The position numbers were made by a program, and so were the translations under genes. The notes under the pieces were generated by a model. The model was not told the DNA's origin and searched no databases. It worked only from the letters and a program-made list of their open reading frames with translations. A stretch of DNA of 64,000 bases from Candidatus Borkfalkia avistercoris (lineage in GTDB: Bacteria; Bacillota; Clostridia; Christensenellales; Borkfalkiaceae), in NCBI GenBank assembly GCA_019115995.1, contig DXCL01000042.1, forward strand, positions 1 to 64,000. Direction: 5' to 3'. This document shows positions 32,864 to 41,400 of this stretch, in pieces (the first letter of the stretch is position 1; each line of letters starts with the position of its first letter).

Positions 32864-33808
32864 TTATCTCCGCATCGCAAGCGCGTACCATTCGCCCTTT
32901 TTCAGCTCCTGCACGAGCGAAAGCCCCTTCGCGCCGTACGCCGCCTTGACCTGATCGAGCTTGCTCGCGATGATGCCGCTCAGAATGAGCGTTCCGTCCT
33001 CTTTCAGGTTTTTGGGAATGCTCTCCGAAAGGCGGCAGAGTATATCCGCGGTGATGTTCGCGAGCATCACCTCTCCGCGCACGTCGGCATTTTCCAGCAG
33101 ATCGGAAAGCGCCACTTTCGTCTTATCCGCCGTACCGTTGAGCGAGCTGTTATGCTCCGCGCTGCGCACCGCCACATAGTCAATATCCGTAAGATAGGCG
33201 TACCCCGCGCCGAGCTTCACCGCGGCGATGCCGAGAATGCCGCTCCCGCAGCCGACGTCTATCACCGTATCGCCCGCTTTGAGATACTTCTGCAAAAGTT
33301 CGAGGCACATGGAGGTCGTTTCGTGCTCGCCCGTGCCGAACGCCATGTTCGAATCGAGCAGAACGACGATCTCCTCCGGCTTTTTCTCATATCTGATCCA
33401 TTCGGGGCAAACGACCACCCTTTCCCCGATGTGAATGGGTCGGAAATGCTTTTTCCAGATGTCGATCCAGTCGTCGCCGTCCACCTCGCGCCTGCCCGTT
33501 TCCAGCGAGCCGAGGCGGAAGATCCCCTCGCTGCGCGCGCGCAGCTCTTGCAGCTCGCACTCGATCTGCGCGATCGTCTCCTTCGCGACGTCTGCGGGCA
33601 GAAAGCACTTTACGAGCACGTCGCCGCCCGCCTGTTCGGTCAGCTCGTCGTCCATATAATCCCAAAAGGTGCGCTTGTCGTTTTGCAGGGCAATCACGTC
33701 GTTCACGTCGGAGATCGCGACCCCGTAATTGGTATGTTCCCACATGATGTCCGCGACCAGCTCGCTTCCCTCCGTGGTCGTATGTACGGTCAATTCGATA
33801 AATTTCAT
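32864..33808 (-). CDS. prmA: Ribosomal protein L11 methyltransferase
   Basis: A 314-residue SAM-dependent enzyme trimethylating L11. KFIELTVHTTTEGSELVADI is the N-terminal substrate-binding domain; MAFGTGEHETTSMCLELL and VIDVGCGSGILGIAAVKLGA form the SAM site; ANITADILCRLS follows. It heads the translation-modification genes rsmE and mtaB. A hairpin CGCGCCGCCC/GGGCGGCGCG lies between the upstream CvpA-like gene and the GAGAGG RBS. Confidence 0.95.
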   Translation of the reverse strand: MKFIELTVHTTTEGSELVADIMWEHTNYGVAISDVNDVIALQNDKRTFWDYMDDELTEQAGGDVLVKCFLPADVAKETIAQIECELQELRARSEGIFRLGSLETGRREVDGDDWIDIWKKHFRPIHIGERVVVCPEWIRYEKKPEEIVVLLDSNMAFGTGEHETTSMCLELLQKYLKAGDTVIDVGCGSGILGIAAVKLGAGYAYLTDIDYVAVRSAEHNSSLNGTADKTKVALSDLLENADVRGEVMLANITADILCRLSESIPKNLKEDGTLILSGIIASKLDQVKAAYGAKGLSLVQELKKGEWYALAMRR

Positions 33809-33853
33809 AAATAACCTCTCCGCGCCGCCCCTGAGGGCGGCGCGTCTTCCGTT

Positions 33854-34426
33854 TTACATTAAAAAGAGCATCGCCTGCTCCGAGGCTGTCGTCTCCGTCA
33901 CGAATCTGACGGGATTGTTCTCATACAGCACGCCCAAAAAAGTGCCGTCTATCTTCGCCGTAAGATCCTGCACGAAACCCGTGTTCTCAAAAATCCTGAA
34001 TATCCCGAACACGAGCAGCGTCAAAAGCAGCACCGCCGCGACCATCAGCAGCATGCCGAGCACCCTGTTTATCGTGCGCATCACTACGTTGCCCGACGAA
34101 AAGATCCCGCCCAGGAACTTGACGATGAGAATGCGCACGATCTGCACCGCAAAAAAGAGCAGGATATAGTAGATGACCGTTTCGAGGCGGATCTTGCCGA
34201 GAAAGCTCCACGCATTCGTAAGGGAAGCGTTCAGCCTTTCGATGAGTCCCGCCACCGCGGGAATGCCCGCGATCATGCCCCCGAAGGTTGCGCATATAAA
34301 AATGGAAAGTATAAACCCGAAGATACCCTTTGTAAAAAACCGCAGCGTGCGCGCGAAACCGAGGGCAAGCCCCAGCCCCGCGAGCAGCACGGCGAAGAGT
34401 ATCGTCATCGCGTCTATGGTCGTCAT
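33854..34426 (-). CDS. CvpA-like integral membrane protein
   Basis: A 190-residue protein with about four hydrophobic segments: TIDAMTILFAVLLAGLGLAL, FTKGIFGFILSIFICATFGG, VIYYILLFFAVQIVRILIV and VLGMLLMVAAVLLLTLLVFG. The layout matches CvpA/colicin V production family proteins, whose role in Bacillota is poorly known. ATG 34426 follows AGGAGAAAACGAT. A TATAAT box lies about 40 bases upstream, so this gene probably opens the prmA operon. Confidence 0.7.
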   Translation of the reverse strand: MTTIDAMTILFAVLLAGLGLALGFARTLRFFTKGIFGFILSIFICATFGGMIAGIPAVAGLIERLNASLTNAWSFLGKIRLETVIYYILLFFAVQIVRILIVKFLGGIFSSGNVVMRTINRVLGMLLMVAAVLLLTLLVFGIFRIFENTGFVQDLTAKIDGTFLGVLYENNPVRFVTETTASEQAMLFLM

Positions 34427-34466
34427 ATCGTTTTCTCCTAAGCCGGCCCGGAACGGGCGCGGCACG

Positions 34467-34472
34467 ATTATA
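34467..34472 (-). promoter_or_regulatory. -10 box upstream of the CvpA-like gene
   Basis: Minus strand TATAAT; the -35 region is an A/T-rich run without a clear match. The leader contains a GC hairpin before the RBS. Confidence 0.45.
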
Positions 34473-34526
34473 GCCTCCCGCAAAAAAATTCATGCGTCCG
34501 CGCGGAAAAAACCGCGGCGGCGCTCA

Positions 34527-35522
34527 TTATTTCAGGTTCACCTCGAATTCGCACACGTTTTTGAATTTTTTGACGTACGGGCAGGAAGAGCACGCGAGCT
34601 CCACCTCCACGTCTCCGAGCAACACTTCCAGCACCGCCTCGCAATAGCCGCGGATAAAGGCGCAAACGTGCCTGTGCGCGGGCGAACGGTCGAGCAGGAA
34701 GCACTCGCTGATGCTGAGCTTTCCGCTGAGCGTGCCCTCCTCCCTGTCCACCTTGATGTCGGATGAGAATTTGCCCCAGCCGACCGTGGAATCGAATTCG
34801 CACCAGCGCGCGATCTTCTCCTCGGGCGTATATTGGCGGTACTCGCTCTTTTCCTCCATCGTGCTTTCCAGTCTGCGGCCGAAATTATGCCCGCACTCGT
34901 GGCCGCTCTCATAAAAGATGCGTTCCGCGCGCGCCTCGTCCGTAGCGTCTGCCACGCTGTCGTAGATCTGAGAAAACATCGTAACGAAGGTATCGCTGCG
35001 GAAACTCACGTTGCGGTGCTGGTCGGCGGGGTTGATCATGATGCCCCGATCGCTCAGATACTGAAAAACGGTGTACTTGTTCGCGTCCGCAGAGGCGCTC
35101 TCCGCCTCCTTCGGAATGCCGAGCAGCAGCCTGAGCTCGTTTTCGAGCGTGGGGAGGAATTTTTTGTAATCGCCGTCCAGCGCGATCACTTTCTGTTTGC
35201 GGCTTATGTAATATACGAGATCGTCCGACGGCACATAGTCCTGCACCACAAAATGCAGGATCGTCTTTTTGTTATTGATCGCGATCTCGATCTCGTTGAG
35301 TATATGCTCGCTCTCGTTCACGGCTGGCGTGCCGATCAGCAAGACCACCTCCGCTTCCTTGATCGCCGATACCAGCTCCGAGGCATACGGCTTCCCGCCG
35401 GGTATATCTCTCGGCGCAATAAAGCATTTCAGCCCGTGCGCTTCGAGATATGCAACGATCTCGTCCGCCTTTTCCCCGTCCGCCGTGCGCGCGTGGCTCA
35501 CAAATATCCGCTTCTTATCCAT
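34527..35522 (-). CDS. TIR domain - V4R domain fusion protein
   Basis: A 331-residue soluble protein. Residues 1-130 form a TIR_2-type domain: KKRIFVSHARTADGEKADEI, LKCFIAPRDIPGGKPYASEL, VVLLIGTPAVNESEHILNEI. Glu77 is in the position of the catalytic Glu of TIR NADases. Residues about 150-331 look like a V4R/4VR small-molecule-binding domain: AERIFYESGHECGHNFGRRL, then CAFIRGYCEAVLEVLLGDVE and VELACSSCPYVKKFKNVCEF, with conserved Cys311, Cys314 and Cys324. It lies 49 bases after a DUF1846 gene with RBS GAGGGGAG and no separate promoter. Function is inferred only: a ligand-sensing domain may gate a TIR effector. Confidence 0.75.
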   Translation of the reverse strand: MDKKRIFVSHARTADGEKADEIVAYLEAHGLKCFIAPRDIPGGKPYASELVSAIKEAEVVLLIGTPAVNESEHILNEIEIAINNKKTILHFVVQDYVPSDDLVYYISRKQKVIALDGDYKKFLPTLENELRLLLGIPKEAESASADANKYTVFQYLSDRGIMINPADQHRNVSFRSDTFVTMFSQIYDSVADATDEARAERIFYESGHECGHNFGRRLESTMEEKSEYRQYTPEEKIARWCEFDSTVGWGKFSSDIKVDREEGTLSGKLSISECFLLDRSPAHRHVCAFIRGYCEAVLEVLLGDVEVELACSSCPYVKKFKNVCEFEVNLK

Positions 35523-35571
35523 AAGTATCTCTCCCCTCGTTTTATCTTGCCGCGCGCAGGGCGCGTTCCAA

Positions 35572-37056
35572 TCAGAATCCGTACAGATCTTTGCTCCCGA
35601 ATTCGGGCTCGCAGGTCATGTTCAGCCCCAGTTCGCGCACGTAGCTCATATCCGTTTCCGGCAGAATGCACGAAGCGTGCGCCTCGCACCCGCGGAGCGC
35701 CACGAGCATATCCATCGCCTTTTCCGCGACGGGGTTCGTCGCCGCGCAGATGGAAAGCGCCGTCAGAACGTCTCCGAGGTTGAGCTTCACCTTATCCTCG
35801 CACAGCACCTCTTTTTTGAGCTTGATGATGGGCGCGAGCACGATGGGAGACAATAACAGCATATCGTCTCCGATGGAAGAGAGCGCCTTGATCGCATTGA
35901 GCACCGCGGAAGAGCTCGCGCTCATGAGCTTGCTCGAACGCCCCGTAACCGTCTCCCCGTTTTCCAGGCGGATCGCCACCGCCGTCCCGTTGCATTTTTC
36001 CGCCTTTTCGAGCGCGGGCTTGCGTACCGTGCGCTCCTCTGCGGAGATCTTGTTCTGATTCATCAAAAGCCGTATGCGCTCCACCGCTTCGGCGGAGCCG
36101 TTGCCCGTCTTATAATCGCAGGCGGCTTTATAGTAGCGGCGTATGATCTCCTGCCTGGCGGCCTCGCGGCACGCCTCGTCGTCCACGATGGCGAACCCCG
36201 CCATGTTCACGCCCATATCCGTCGGGGAATTGTAAATAGACTCGTCTCCCGTGATCTTCGTGAGAATGGATTTTACGATGGGGAAGCACTCTATGTCTCT
36301 GTTATAATTGACGGTCATCTCCCCGTACGTTTCGAGGTGGTACGGGTCGATCATATTGATGTCTCCGAGGTCTGCCGTCGCCGCCTCGTATGCCACGTTC
36401 ACGGGGTGGCGCAGAGGAATGCTCCAAATGGGAAAGGTCTCGAACTTCGCGTAGCCCGCGCGCACGCCCCGCCTGTACTCGTGATAGAGCTGCGAAAGGC
36501 AGGTGGCGAGCTTTCCGCTGCCCGGCCCAGGCGCGGTTACGACCACGAGCGGCTTGCTCGTTTCTATGTACGGGTTCGCCCCGTAGCCCTCGTCTGATAC
36601 GATCACGTCCACGTCGGTGGGATACCCCTTCGTCTTTCTGTGGATATACGTTTTCAGCCCGTGGCGGTTGAGCTTGTTGATGAACTTGTCGGCGGCGGGC
36701 TGATCCTGGTACTGCGTAACGACCACGCTGTTCATGTTCAGCCCGAGGGCGCGCATCTTGTCGATGAGCCGCAGAACGTCCGTGCCGTAGGGAATGCCGA
36801 AATCCGCGCGTATCTTGTTGCGTTCCAGATCTGCCCCGCTTATGACGAAAATGATCTCCGATTGATCTTTGAGCGTCAAAAGCATCTTGCATTTCGCGTC
36901 CGCCTCGAAGCCGGGCAGCACGCGCGTGGCGTGCATGTCGTCGAACAGCTTGCCGCCGAATTCGAGATACAGCTTATTGTCGAATTTTTTGATCCTCTCC
37001 AATATTTTCTCGCTCTGCAATTTGATGTATAAATCATTGTCAAAGCCCTTTTTCAT
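35572..37056 (-). CDS. DUF1846 family protein (UPF0371)
   Basis: A 494-residue protein with KKGFDNDLYIKLQSEKILER, EFGGKLFDDMHATRVLPGFE, VVTAPGPGSGKLATCLSQLY and SPTDMGVNMAGFAIVDDEAC, which are signature blocks of DUF1846. The GPGSGK stretch is P-loop-like. Structures of the family suggest a nucleotide- or cofactor-binding enzyme, but no reaction is established. It has a good promoter at 37089-37117 and is the first gene of a two-gene transcript with the TIR-V4R gene. Confidence 0.88.
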   Translation of the reverse strand: MKKGFDNDLYIKLQSEKILERIKKFDNKLYLEFGGKLFDDMHATRVLPGFEADAKCKMLLTLKDQSEIIFVISGADLERNKIRADFGIPYGTDVLRLIDKMRALGLNMNSVVVTQYQDQPAADKFINKLNRHGLKTYIHRKTKGYPTDVDVIVSDEGYGANPYIETSKPLVVVTAPGPGSGKLATCLSQLYHEYRRGVRAGYAKFETFPIWSIPLRHPVNVAYEAATADLGDINMIDPYHLETYGEMTVNYNRDIECFPIVKSILTKITGDESIYNSPTDMGVNMAGFAIVDDEACREAARQEIIRRYYKAACDYKTGNGSAEAVERIRLLMNQNKISAEERTVRKPALEKAEKCNGTAVAIRLENGETVTGRSSKLMSASSSAVLNAIKALSSIGDDMLLLSPIVLAPIIKLKKEVLCEDKVKLNLGDVLTALSICAATNPVAEKAMDMLVALRGCEAHASCILPETDMSYVRELGLNMTCEPEFGSKDLYGF

Positions 37057-37088
37057 TTGTCTGTCCTCTTCTCATAAACGTCTCTGCT

Positions 37089-37117
37089 ATTGTACCATAC
37101 CTTTGAAAATTTTGCAA
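37089..37117 (-). promoter_or_regulatory. Promoter of DUF1846/TIR-V4R
   Basis: Minus strand: -35 TTGCAA (37112-37117), 17-bp spacer, -10 TACAAT (37089-37094). Confidence 0.7.
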
Positions 37118-37154
37118 GGGAATCGCACTTTCCGCCCCCGCTTCCCGCAAAAAA

Positions 37155-37193
37155 ATATGCGCCCGCTCCATACGGAGCGGGCGCGCGTTTTTC
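37155..37193. terminator. Terminator after the response regulator
   Basis: GCGCCCGCTCC-ATAC-GGAGCGGGCGC with a U-tract (ATATTTTTTTG) on the minus strand and GTTTTT on the plus strand. Confidence 0.85.
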
Positions 37194-37201
37194 GCATAAC
37201 A

Positions 37202-37849
37202 TTATCCGGAGATGGTCTCGCGCATCTTTTTGATCGCGTCTGCGCGGTTGTCGCAGCCCAGCTTCATATAGATCGCGCTGATGTAGTTGCGCGACGTTCC
37301 CTCCGAAAGATTCAGCGCGGAAGCGATCTGACGGTTGTTGAAGCCCTCGTAGAGCATGACGGCGATCTCCGTTTCCCGCTCCGAAAGCCCGAACGCTTTT
37401 TTGAGTTTGAGTTCTCTGTCCGCCGAAACGTTCTTCGCCGCGTCCGAGATCTTTTTCGCAATCTTCGCGGGCAGTATGGTATCCCCCGCGTACGCGTTTT
37501 TTACCGCGTCGATGAGCGCCGCCCCGCCTATGTCTTTGAGCAGATAGCCGCAGGCGCCGTTGTTGAGCGCGCTCAGGATATAATCGCTGTCGTCGAACGT
37601 GGTCAGAATGAGCACCTTTGTGTCGGGGAACCTCTTTTTGATCTCCCCCGTAGCCACAACGCCGTTCATGTTGGGCATGCGTATGTCCAACAGCACCACG
37701 TCGGGCACGTTGCCCTCCATCTTTTCGAGCGCGTCCGCCCCGTCCGTCGCCACGGCGACTACTTCAAGCTCGGCGGAAGTCGACAAAACGCTCTTTATCC
37801 CTTCCGAAAGAATGGGCTGATCATCCACGATCATCACTTTGATCTTCAT
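37202..37849 (-). CDS. NarL/LuxR-family response regulator
   Basis: A 215-residue two-component regulator. The receiver begins KIKVMIVDDQPILSEGIKSV with Asp9/Asp10 and phospho-acceptor Asp55 in VVLLDIRMPNMNG; the C-terminal GerE domain is LSERETEIAVMLYEGFNNRQ and IASALNLSEGTSRNYISAIY. Its start overlaps the end of the histidine kinase gene by 29 bases, so the two form a pair. Targets cannot be deduced, and no transporter gene is adjacent to suggest a stress signal. Confidence 0.93.
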   Translation of the reverse strand: MKIKVMIVDDQPILSEGIKSVLSTSAELEVVAVATDGADALEKMEGNVPDVVLLDIRMPNMNGVVATGEIKKRFPDTKVLILTTFDDSDYILSALNNGACGYLLKDIGGAALIDAVKNAYAGDTILPAKIAKKISDAAKNVSADRELKLKKAFGLSERETEIAVMLYEGFNNRQIASALNLSEGTSRNYISAIYMKLGCDNRADAIKKMRETISG

Positions 37850-39098
37850 GCGGCTCCTCCTTTATTTTTTGTTCCGTCGTCTTCCACTTTCCCGGCAGGC
37901 TCAGCTCTATTTCAAAGCCTTCTCCCTCCTCCGAGTCGAAGCGCACCATGCCCCCGAGCTTTTCCGCCTTTGCGCGCATGCCCGAAAGCCCGAAGCCTTC
38001 TTTAAAAGTCTTCATGTCCGCGCCCCTGCCGTTGTCGGAGAGCAAAAACTCTATAAAATTGCCCATATCTTTGAGCTCGAAAAAGAACGCCGTGCTGTTC
38101 CCGTGCCGTATGCCGTTGGAAATGCCCTCACGCAGCGTGTTCGCAATGAACCGCTCCGCCTCGCTGTCGAGAGAAACGTCGTCTATCTTGCTGCGCACGG
38201 TGATGCCCGTGCCGTCCTGCGTTTCACCGAGTATGCCTTCCAGATATTCCTTAAACGTTACGTTTTCCCGCCGTCCGGAAAGCAGGTGCACGCTCAGCCG
38301 CAGTTCGTCCAAGCAGCTTTTCGCCTGAATGTTTGCCGCCGCGATGCACTTTTTCGCCGTTTCGGGATCGGAATCCACGGCGAGCCGCGCCGCCTCCGTC
38401 TGCATGATGACGGTCGTGAGCGAATGCCCCGCCGTATCGTGTATCTCTTTGGCGATGCGGTTGCGCTCCTCCACGAGTGTTACCTCTTCCAGCTTTTCAT
38501 ACGCGCGCAAAAGTTCGTTCCTGCCCTCTTCCAGCTCTTTCACGTTCTCCTCGATCATCTTATTCTTTCTGTAAACGGTCATCGAAAAGTTGAACATGAT
38601 AAAGTGAAGGAACAGCACGATGAGCTCTAAGAAATACTGCGAAGACGTGCGGAACACGGCGTCGATAAAGCCGTTGAATATGGCGATGATCAGATAGGTT
38701 ATCGTATACGCGCCGAGGTTTACGCCGAACATGATCGCATTGTCGCGCAGGCGGTCGCTCGAAATGTAGAACTCGGAGAGCACGAGCATATACACGATAT
38801 AGTTATACGTCGTCGATTCCCCGCTCCTGTTTCGCAGCCCCGAAAAAATGGTGAGCAAGATCAGCAGCACGGAATCGAGCACGAACCAGAAAATTTTGCG
38901 CTTGAACGTCTTTGCGATGAACAGCTTAGCCAGCATCGACAGTATGAGCGCGACGAGCGCCGTGATCGTGAACGCGATGACGCCCGTCGTGATGCTCGCC
39001 AGCGCGACGGGTATGCACATGACGGCGAGCAGTATGAGTATGGTGAATTCGAGCAGGCGAATGACGCCCTTGCCCGTTTTGAGCGCTTTCAGGCTCAT
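37821..39098 (-). CDS. Membrane sensor histidine kinase (HisKA_3)
   Basis: A 425-residue kinase. About five or six hydrophobic segments cover residues 10-175, followed by a coiled coil (MIEENVKELEEGRNELLRAY). The HisKA_3 motif is EERNRIAKEIHDTAGHSLTT with phospho-acceptor His220. The ATPase has LREGISNGIRHG (N box), SDNGRGAD (G1) and EGFGLSGMRAKAEKLGG. The start ATG lies in an ATGA overlap with the end of gltX, an unusual link of a sensor kinase to a tRNA synthetase gene. It pairs with the next response regulator gene. Confidence 0.92.
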   Translation of the reverse strand: MSLKALKTGKGVIRLLEFTILILLAVMCIPVALASITTGVIAFTITALVALILSMLAKLFIAKTFKRKIFWFVLDSVLLILLTIFSGLRNRSGESTTYNYIVYMLVLSEFYISSDRLRDNAIMFGVNLGAYTITYLIIAIFNGFIDAVFRTSSQYFLELIVLFLHFIMFNFSMTVYRKNKMIEENVKELEEGRNELLRAYEKLEEVTLVEERNRIAKEIHDTAGHSLTTVIMQTEAARLAVDSDPETAKKCIAAANIQAKSCLDELRLSVHLLSGRRENVTFKEYLEGILGETQDGTGITVRSKIDDVSLDSEAERFIANTLREGISNGIRHGNSTAFFFELKDMGNFIEFLLSDNGRGADMKTFKEGFGLSGMRAKAEKLGGMVRFDSEEGEGFEIELSLPGKWKTTEQKIKEEPHEDQSDDRG

Positions 39099-40534
39099 AA
39101 GCCGAGCTCTTTCATCGCCGCGCCGAGCCTTTCGAGGGTGCGCTCCCTTCCGAGCAGCTCCGCCATCTCGCTCGCGCCGCCGGGCGTGTTTTCTTTCCCC
39201 GTGAGCGCCACGCGCACGCACCAGAGCACCTGCCCGTTTTTCAGGCCGTTTTCCTGCGCGAGCGCCACGAGCGCCTGATACAGCGCGGAATTTTCAAACG
39301 GCTCGATTTTTGCGAGCACGTCTCTTGCGAGCGGCAGCACTCTCCTTGCGACCTCCGCGTCCGATTTCATCTTTTTATTGAAGTACAGCGCCTCGTCGAA
39401 TTTGCCGTATTCTTCGAGAAAATCGATCTTTTCGGGTATCTCGCTCAATATCTCCACCCTCGTTTTGAGTATTTTGAGCAATTTTTCCTCGTCGTACTTG
39501 CCGTATGCCTTGCTCCTTTTCAAAAACGGCAGGGCGATCGCGGCGAACTCCCCGTCCGACATCTCCTTGATGTATTCGCCCGAAAGCCAGCGCAGTTTCG
39601 GTTCGTCGAAAATGGAAGGAGATTTGTTTATGCCCGCAAGAGAAAAGCTCTCCTCCAACTCCCTGAGGGTCATCTTTTCGCGGTTGTCCTTGGGGCTCCA
39701 CCCGAGCAGGGCGATATAGTTTATGATCGCTTCCTTCACGTACCCCTTTTCCACCAAGTCCTGATAGCTCGCGTCTCCGTTGCGCTTGGAAAGCTTTTCG
39801 TGCGCGTTCTTCATGATGGGCGGCAGATGGATATAGACCGGCCTTTCCCAACCGAACGCGTCGTACATCAGGTTGTATTTCGGCGTGGAAGAGAGATACT
39901 CGCTCCCCCTGATCACGTGCGTGATGCCCATGAGATGGTCGTCCACCACGTTGGCAAAGTTATAGGTGGGCAACCCGTCGCTTTTGAGCAAAATGCCGTC
40001 CTCGATGTCCTTGAAGTCCACCGTTACGGTGCCGTATACTTTATCTTCGTAGCTGCCGCTCCCCTCCTCGGGCACGTTCTGCCTTATCACGTAGGGCACG
40101 CCCGCGGCAAGCTTTTCCTTCACTTCCTCGGCGGAAAGGCGCAGACAGTGCTTGTCGTAACGGCCCACGCCGTTCTCGTCTTTCAGGCTCTCCAACCTCT
40201 CCCTGTCGCAGAAGCAGTAATACGCCCCGCCGAGTTCCACCAGCTTTTCGGCGTATTCCTTATAGATCGCGGCGCGCTCGCTCTGCACGTACGGCCCGCA
40301 GGGGCCTCCGATGTCGGGGCCTTCGTCATAGCGGATCCCCGCGTCTTTGAGGGTGTCGTAAATGACCTGCACGGCGCCCTCCACAAATCTTTTGCTGTCC
40401 GTATCCTCCAAGCGGAGGATAAACTCTCCCCCCTCCTTTTTCGCATACAGATACCCGTAAAGGGCAGTCCTCAGATTGCCTATGTGCATGTACCCCGTGG
40501 GGCTGGGCGCGAATCTCGTCCTTACTTTTTTCAT
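39095..40534 (-). CDS. gltX: Glutamyl-tRNA synthetase
   Basis: A 479-residue class I synthetase. RFAPSPTGYMHIGNLRTALY contains the HIGH-type motif (HIGN), FILRLEDTDSKRFVEGAVQ follows, and KLSKRNGD is the KMSKS motif. The zinc-type cysteines lie around CFCDRERLE. It starts 23 bases after radC and shares its last four bases with the histidine kinase start, so radC-gltX-kinase-regulator appear to form one operon. Confidence 0.96.
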   Translation of the reverse strand: MKKVRTRFAPSPTGYMHIGNLRTALYGYLYAKKEGGEFILRLEDTDSKRFVEGAVQVIYDTLKDAGIRYDEGPDIGGPCGPYVQSERAAIYKEYAEKLVELGGAYYCFCDRERLESLKDENGVGRYDKHCLRLSAEEVKEKLAAGVPYVIRQNVPEEGSGSYEDKVYGTVTVDFKDIEDGILLKSDGLPTYNFANVVDDHLMGITHVIRGSEYLSSTPKYNLMYDAFGWERPVYIHLPPIMKNAHEKLSKRNGDASYQDLVEKGYVKEAIINYIALLGWSPKDNREKMTLRELEESFSLAGINKSPSIFDEPKLRWLSGEYIKEMSDGEFAAIALPFLKRSKAYGKYDEEKLLKILKTRVEILSEIPEKIDFLEEYGKFDEALYFNKKMKSDAEVARRVLPLARDVLAKIEPFENSALYQALVALAQENGLKNGQVLWCVRVALTGKENTPGGASEMAELLGRERTLERLGAAMKELGL

Positions 40535-40557
40535 GTTACACTCTGCTCCGTCTTTTT

Positions 40558-41265
40558 TTATTTTAAGACCATATACGGTTCTTTTCTGTCTCTGTCGATG
40601 CCGAGCCGCTCGAACCTGCGGCTGTGGAAGTAGCTGTACACCTCTCCGCCCGCATAGATCAGGCAGTCCGCGAGCTGCACGCCGTTGATGCGGCAGATCT
40701 TATACATTTCCGCGACGGCCTCGTCGTCCCCCGCGGAAGGCTCGCAGTTCCCGCTCGGGTGATTGTGCGCGATCACGGCGGAAAGCGGCTGCGCCGCCGC
40801 GAGCAGGCGGCTGAGCTGTTTCGACGTAACGCTCACCCGTTCCCCGTCTCCCCCGCCGAACGTCCTTGCGCACAGCAGCGCCCCGCCCGTGCCGAAGCAG
40901 TAAATTTCCAGCGTCTCCGTCTTGCGCGGGGCAAAGCGTTCCTTCACGAAAGCCGCCACGTCCTCGTAACTTTTCAGCCGCAGTTTTTTCCCTTCCTTCT
41001 GCGCGCGCTGCGCCAAAAGCCCCGCCAGATAGATCAGCTCCGCCGAGCGCCTGCCCGCGCCGGCGATCCTTTCGATCTCCTCGGGCTTTGCGCGCAGCAG
41101 ATCGGCAAGACTCCCGAAGCAGTCCAAAAGCTCGTGCGCGGTCGGATTCGTGTTTTTTCTGGGAACGGCATAAAAGAGCAATATCTCGAGAAGCTCGTGG
41201 TCACTCATCGAATCGCCGTGAAAGTAAAGCCTCTCCCGCATTCTTTCCCTGTGTCCTTCGTGCAT
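40558..41265 (-). CDS. radC: RadC-like JAMM/MPN+ domain protein
   Basis: A 235-residue protein with an N-terminal helix-hairpin-helix (LLRAKPEEIERIAGAGRRSA) and a C-terminal metal-binding JAMM motif AHNHPSGNCEPSAGDDEAV. The biochemical role of RadC is unclear; the old DNA-repair assignment is doubtful and some relatives act in mobile-element or competence contexts. ATG 41265 follows GGGGAGAAAT. It is divergent from pepV and heads the gltX operon. Confidence 0.92.
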   Translation of the reverse strand: MHEGHRERMRERLYFHGDSMSDHELLEILLFYAVPRKNTNPTAHELLDCFGSLADLLRAKPEEIERIAGAGRRSAELIYLAGLLAQRAQKEGKKLRLKSYEDVAAFVKERFAPRKTETLEIYCFGTGGALLCARTFGGGDGERVSVTSKQLSRLLAAAQPLSAVIAHNHPSGNCEPSAGDDEAVAEMYKICRINGVQLADCLIYAGGEVYSYFHSRRFERLGIDRDRKEPYMVLK

Positions 41266-41301
41266 ATTTCTCCCCGATTTTCCAAAAACAATACCGAAAG
41301 T

Positions 41302-41332
41302 ATTTTACCATATTTCCGAAAAAGTGTATACT
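41302..41332. promoter_or_regulatory. Fully overlapping divergent promoters of radC-gltX and pepV
   Basis: Plus strand: -35 TTTACC (41304-41309), 17-bp spacer, -10 TATACT (41327-41332). Minus strand: -35 TATACA (41325-41330), 17-bp spacer, -10 TAAAAT (41302-41307). The -10 of each lies on the -35 of the other, so only one polymerase can bind at a time. Confidence 0.6.
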
Positions 41333-41400
41333 ATATTTGCGGCATTTCTCGGCGCCGCAAACGAATTTTTCTGTATCTTACGGGGAAAAGGAGGCTTACC

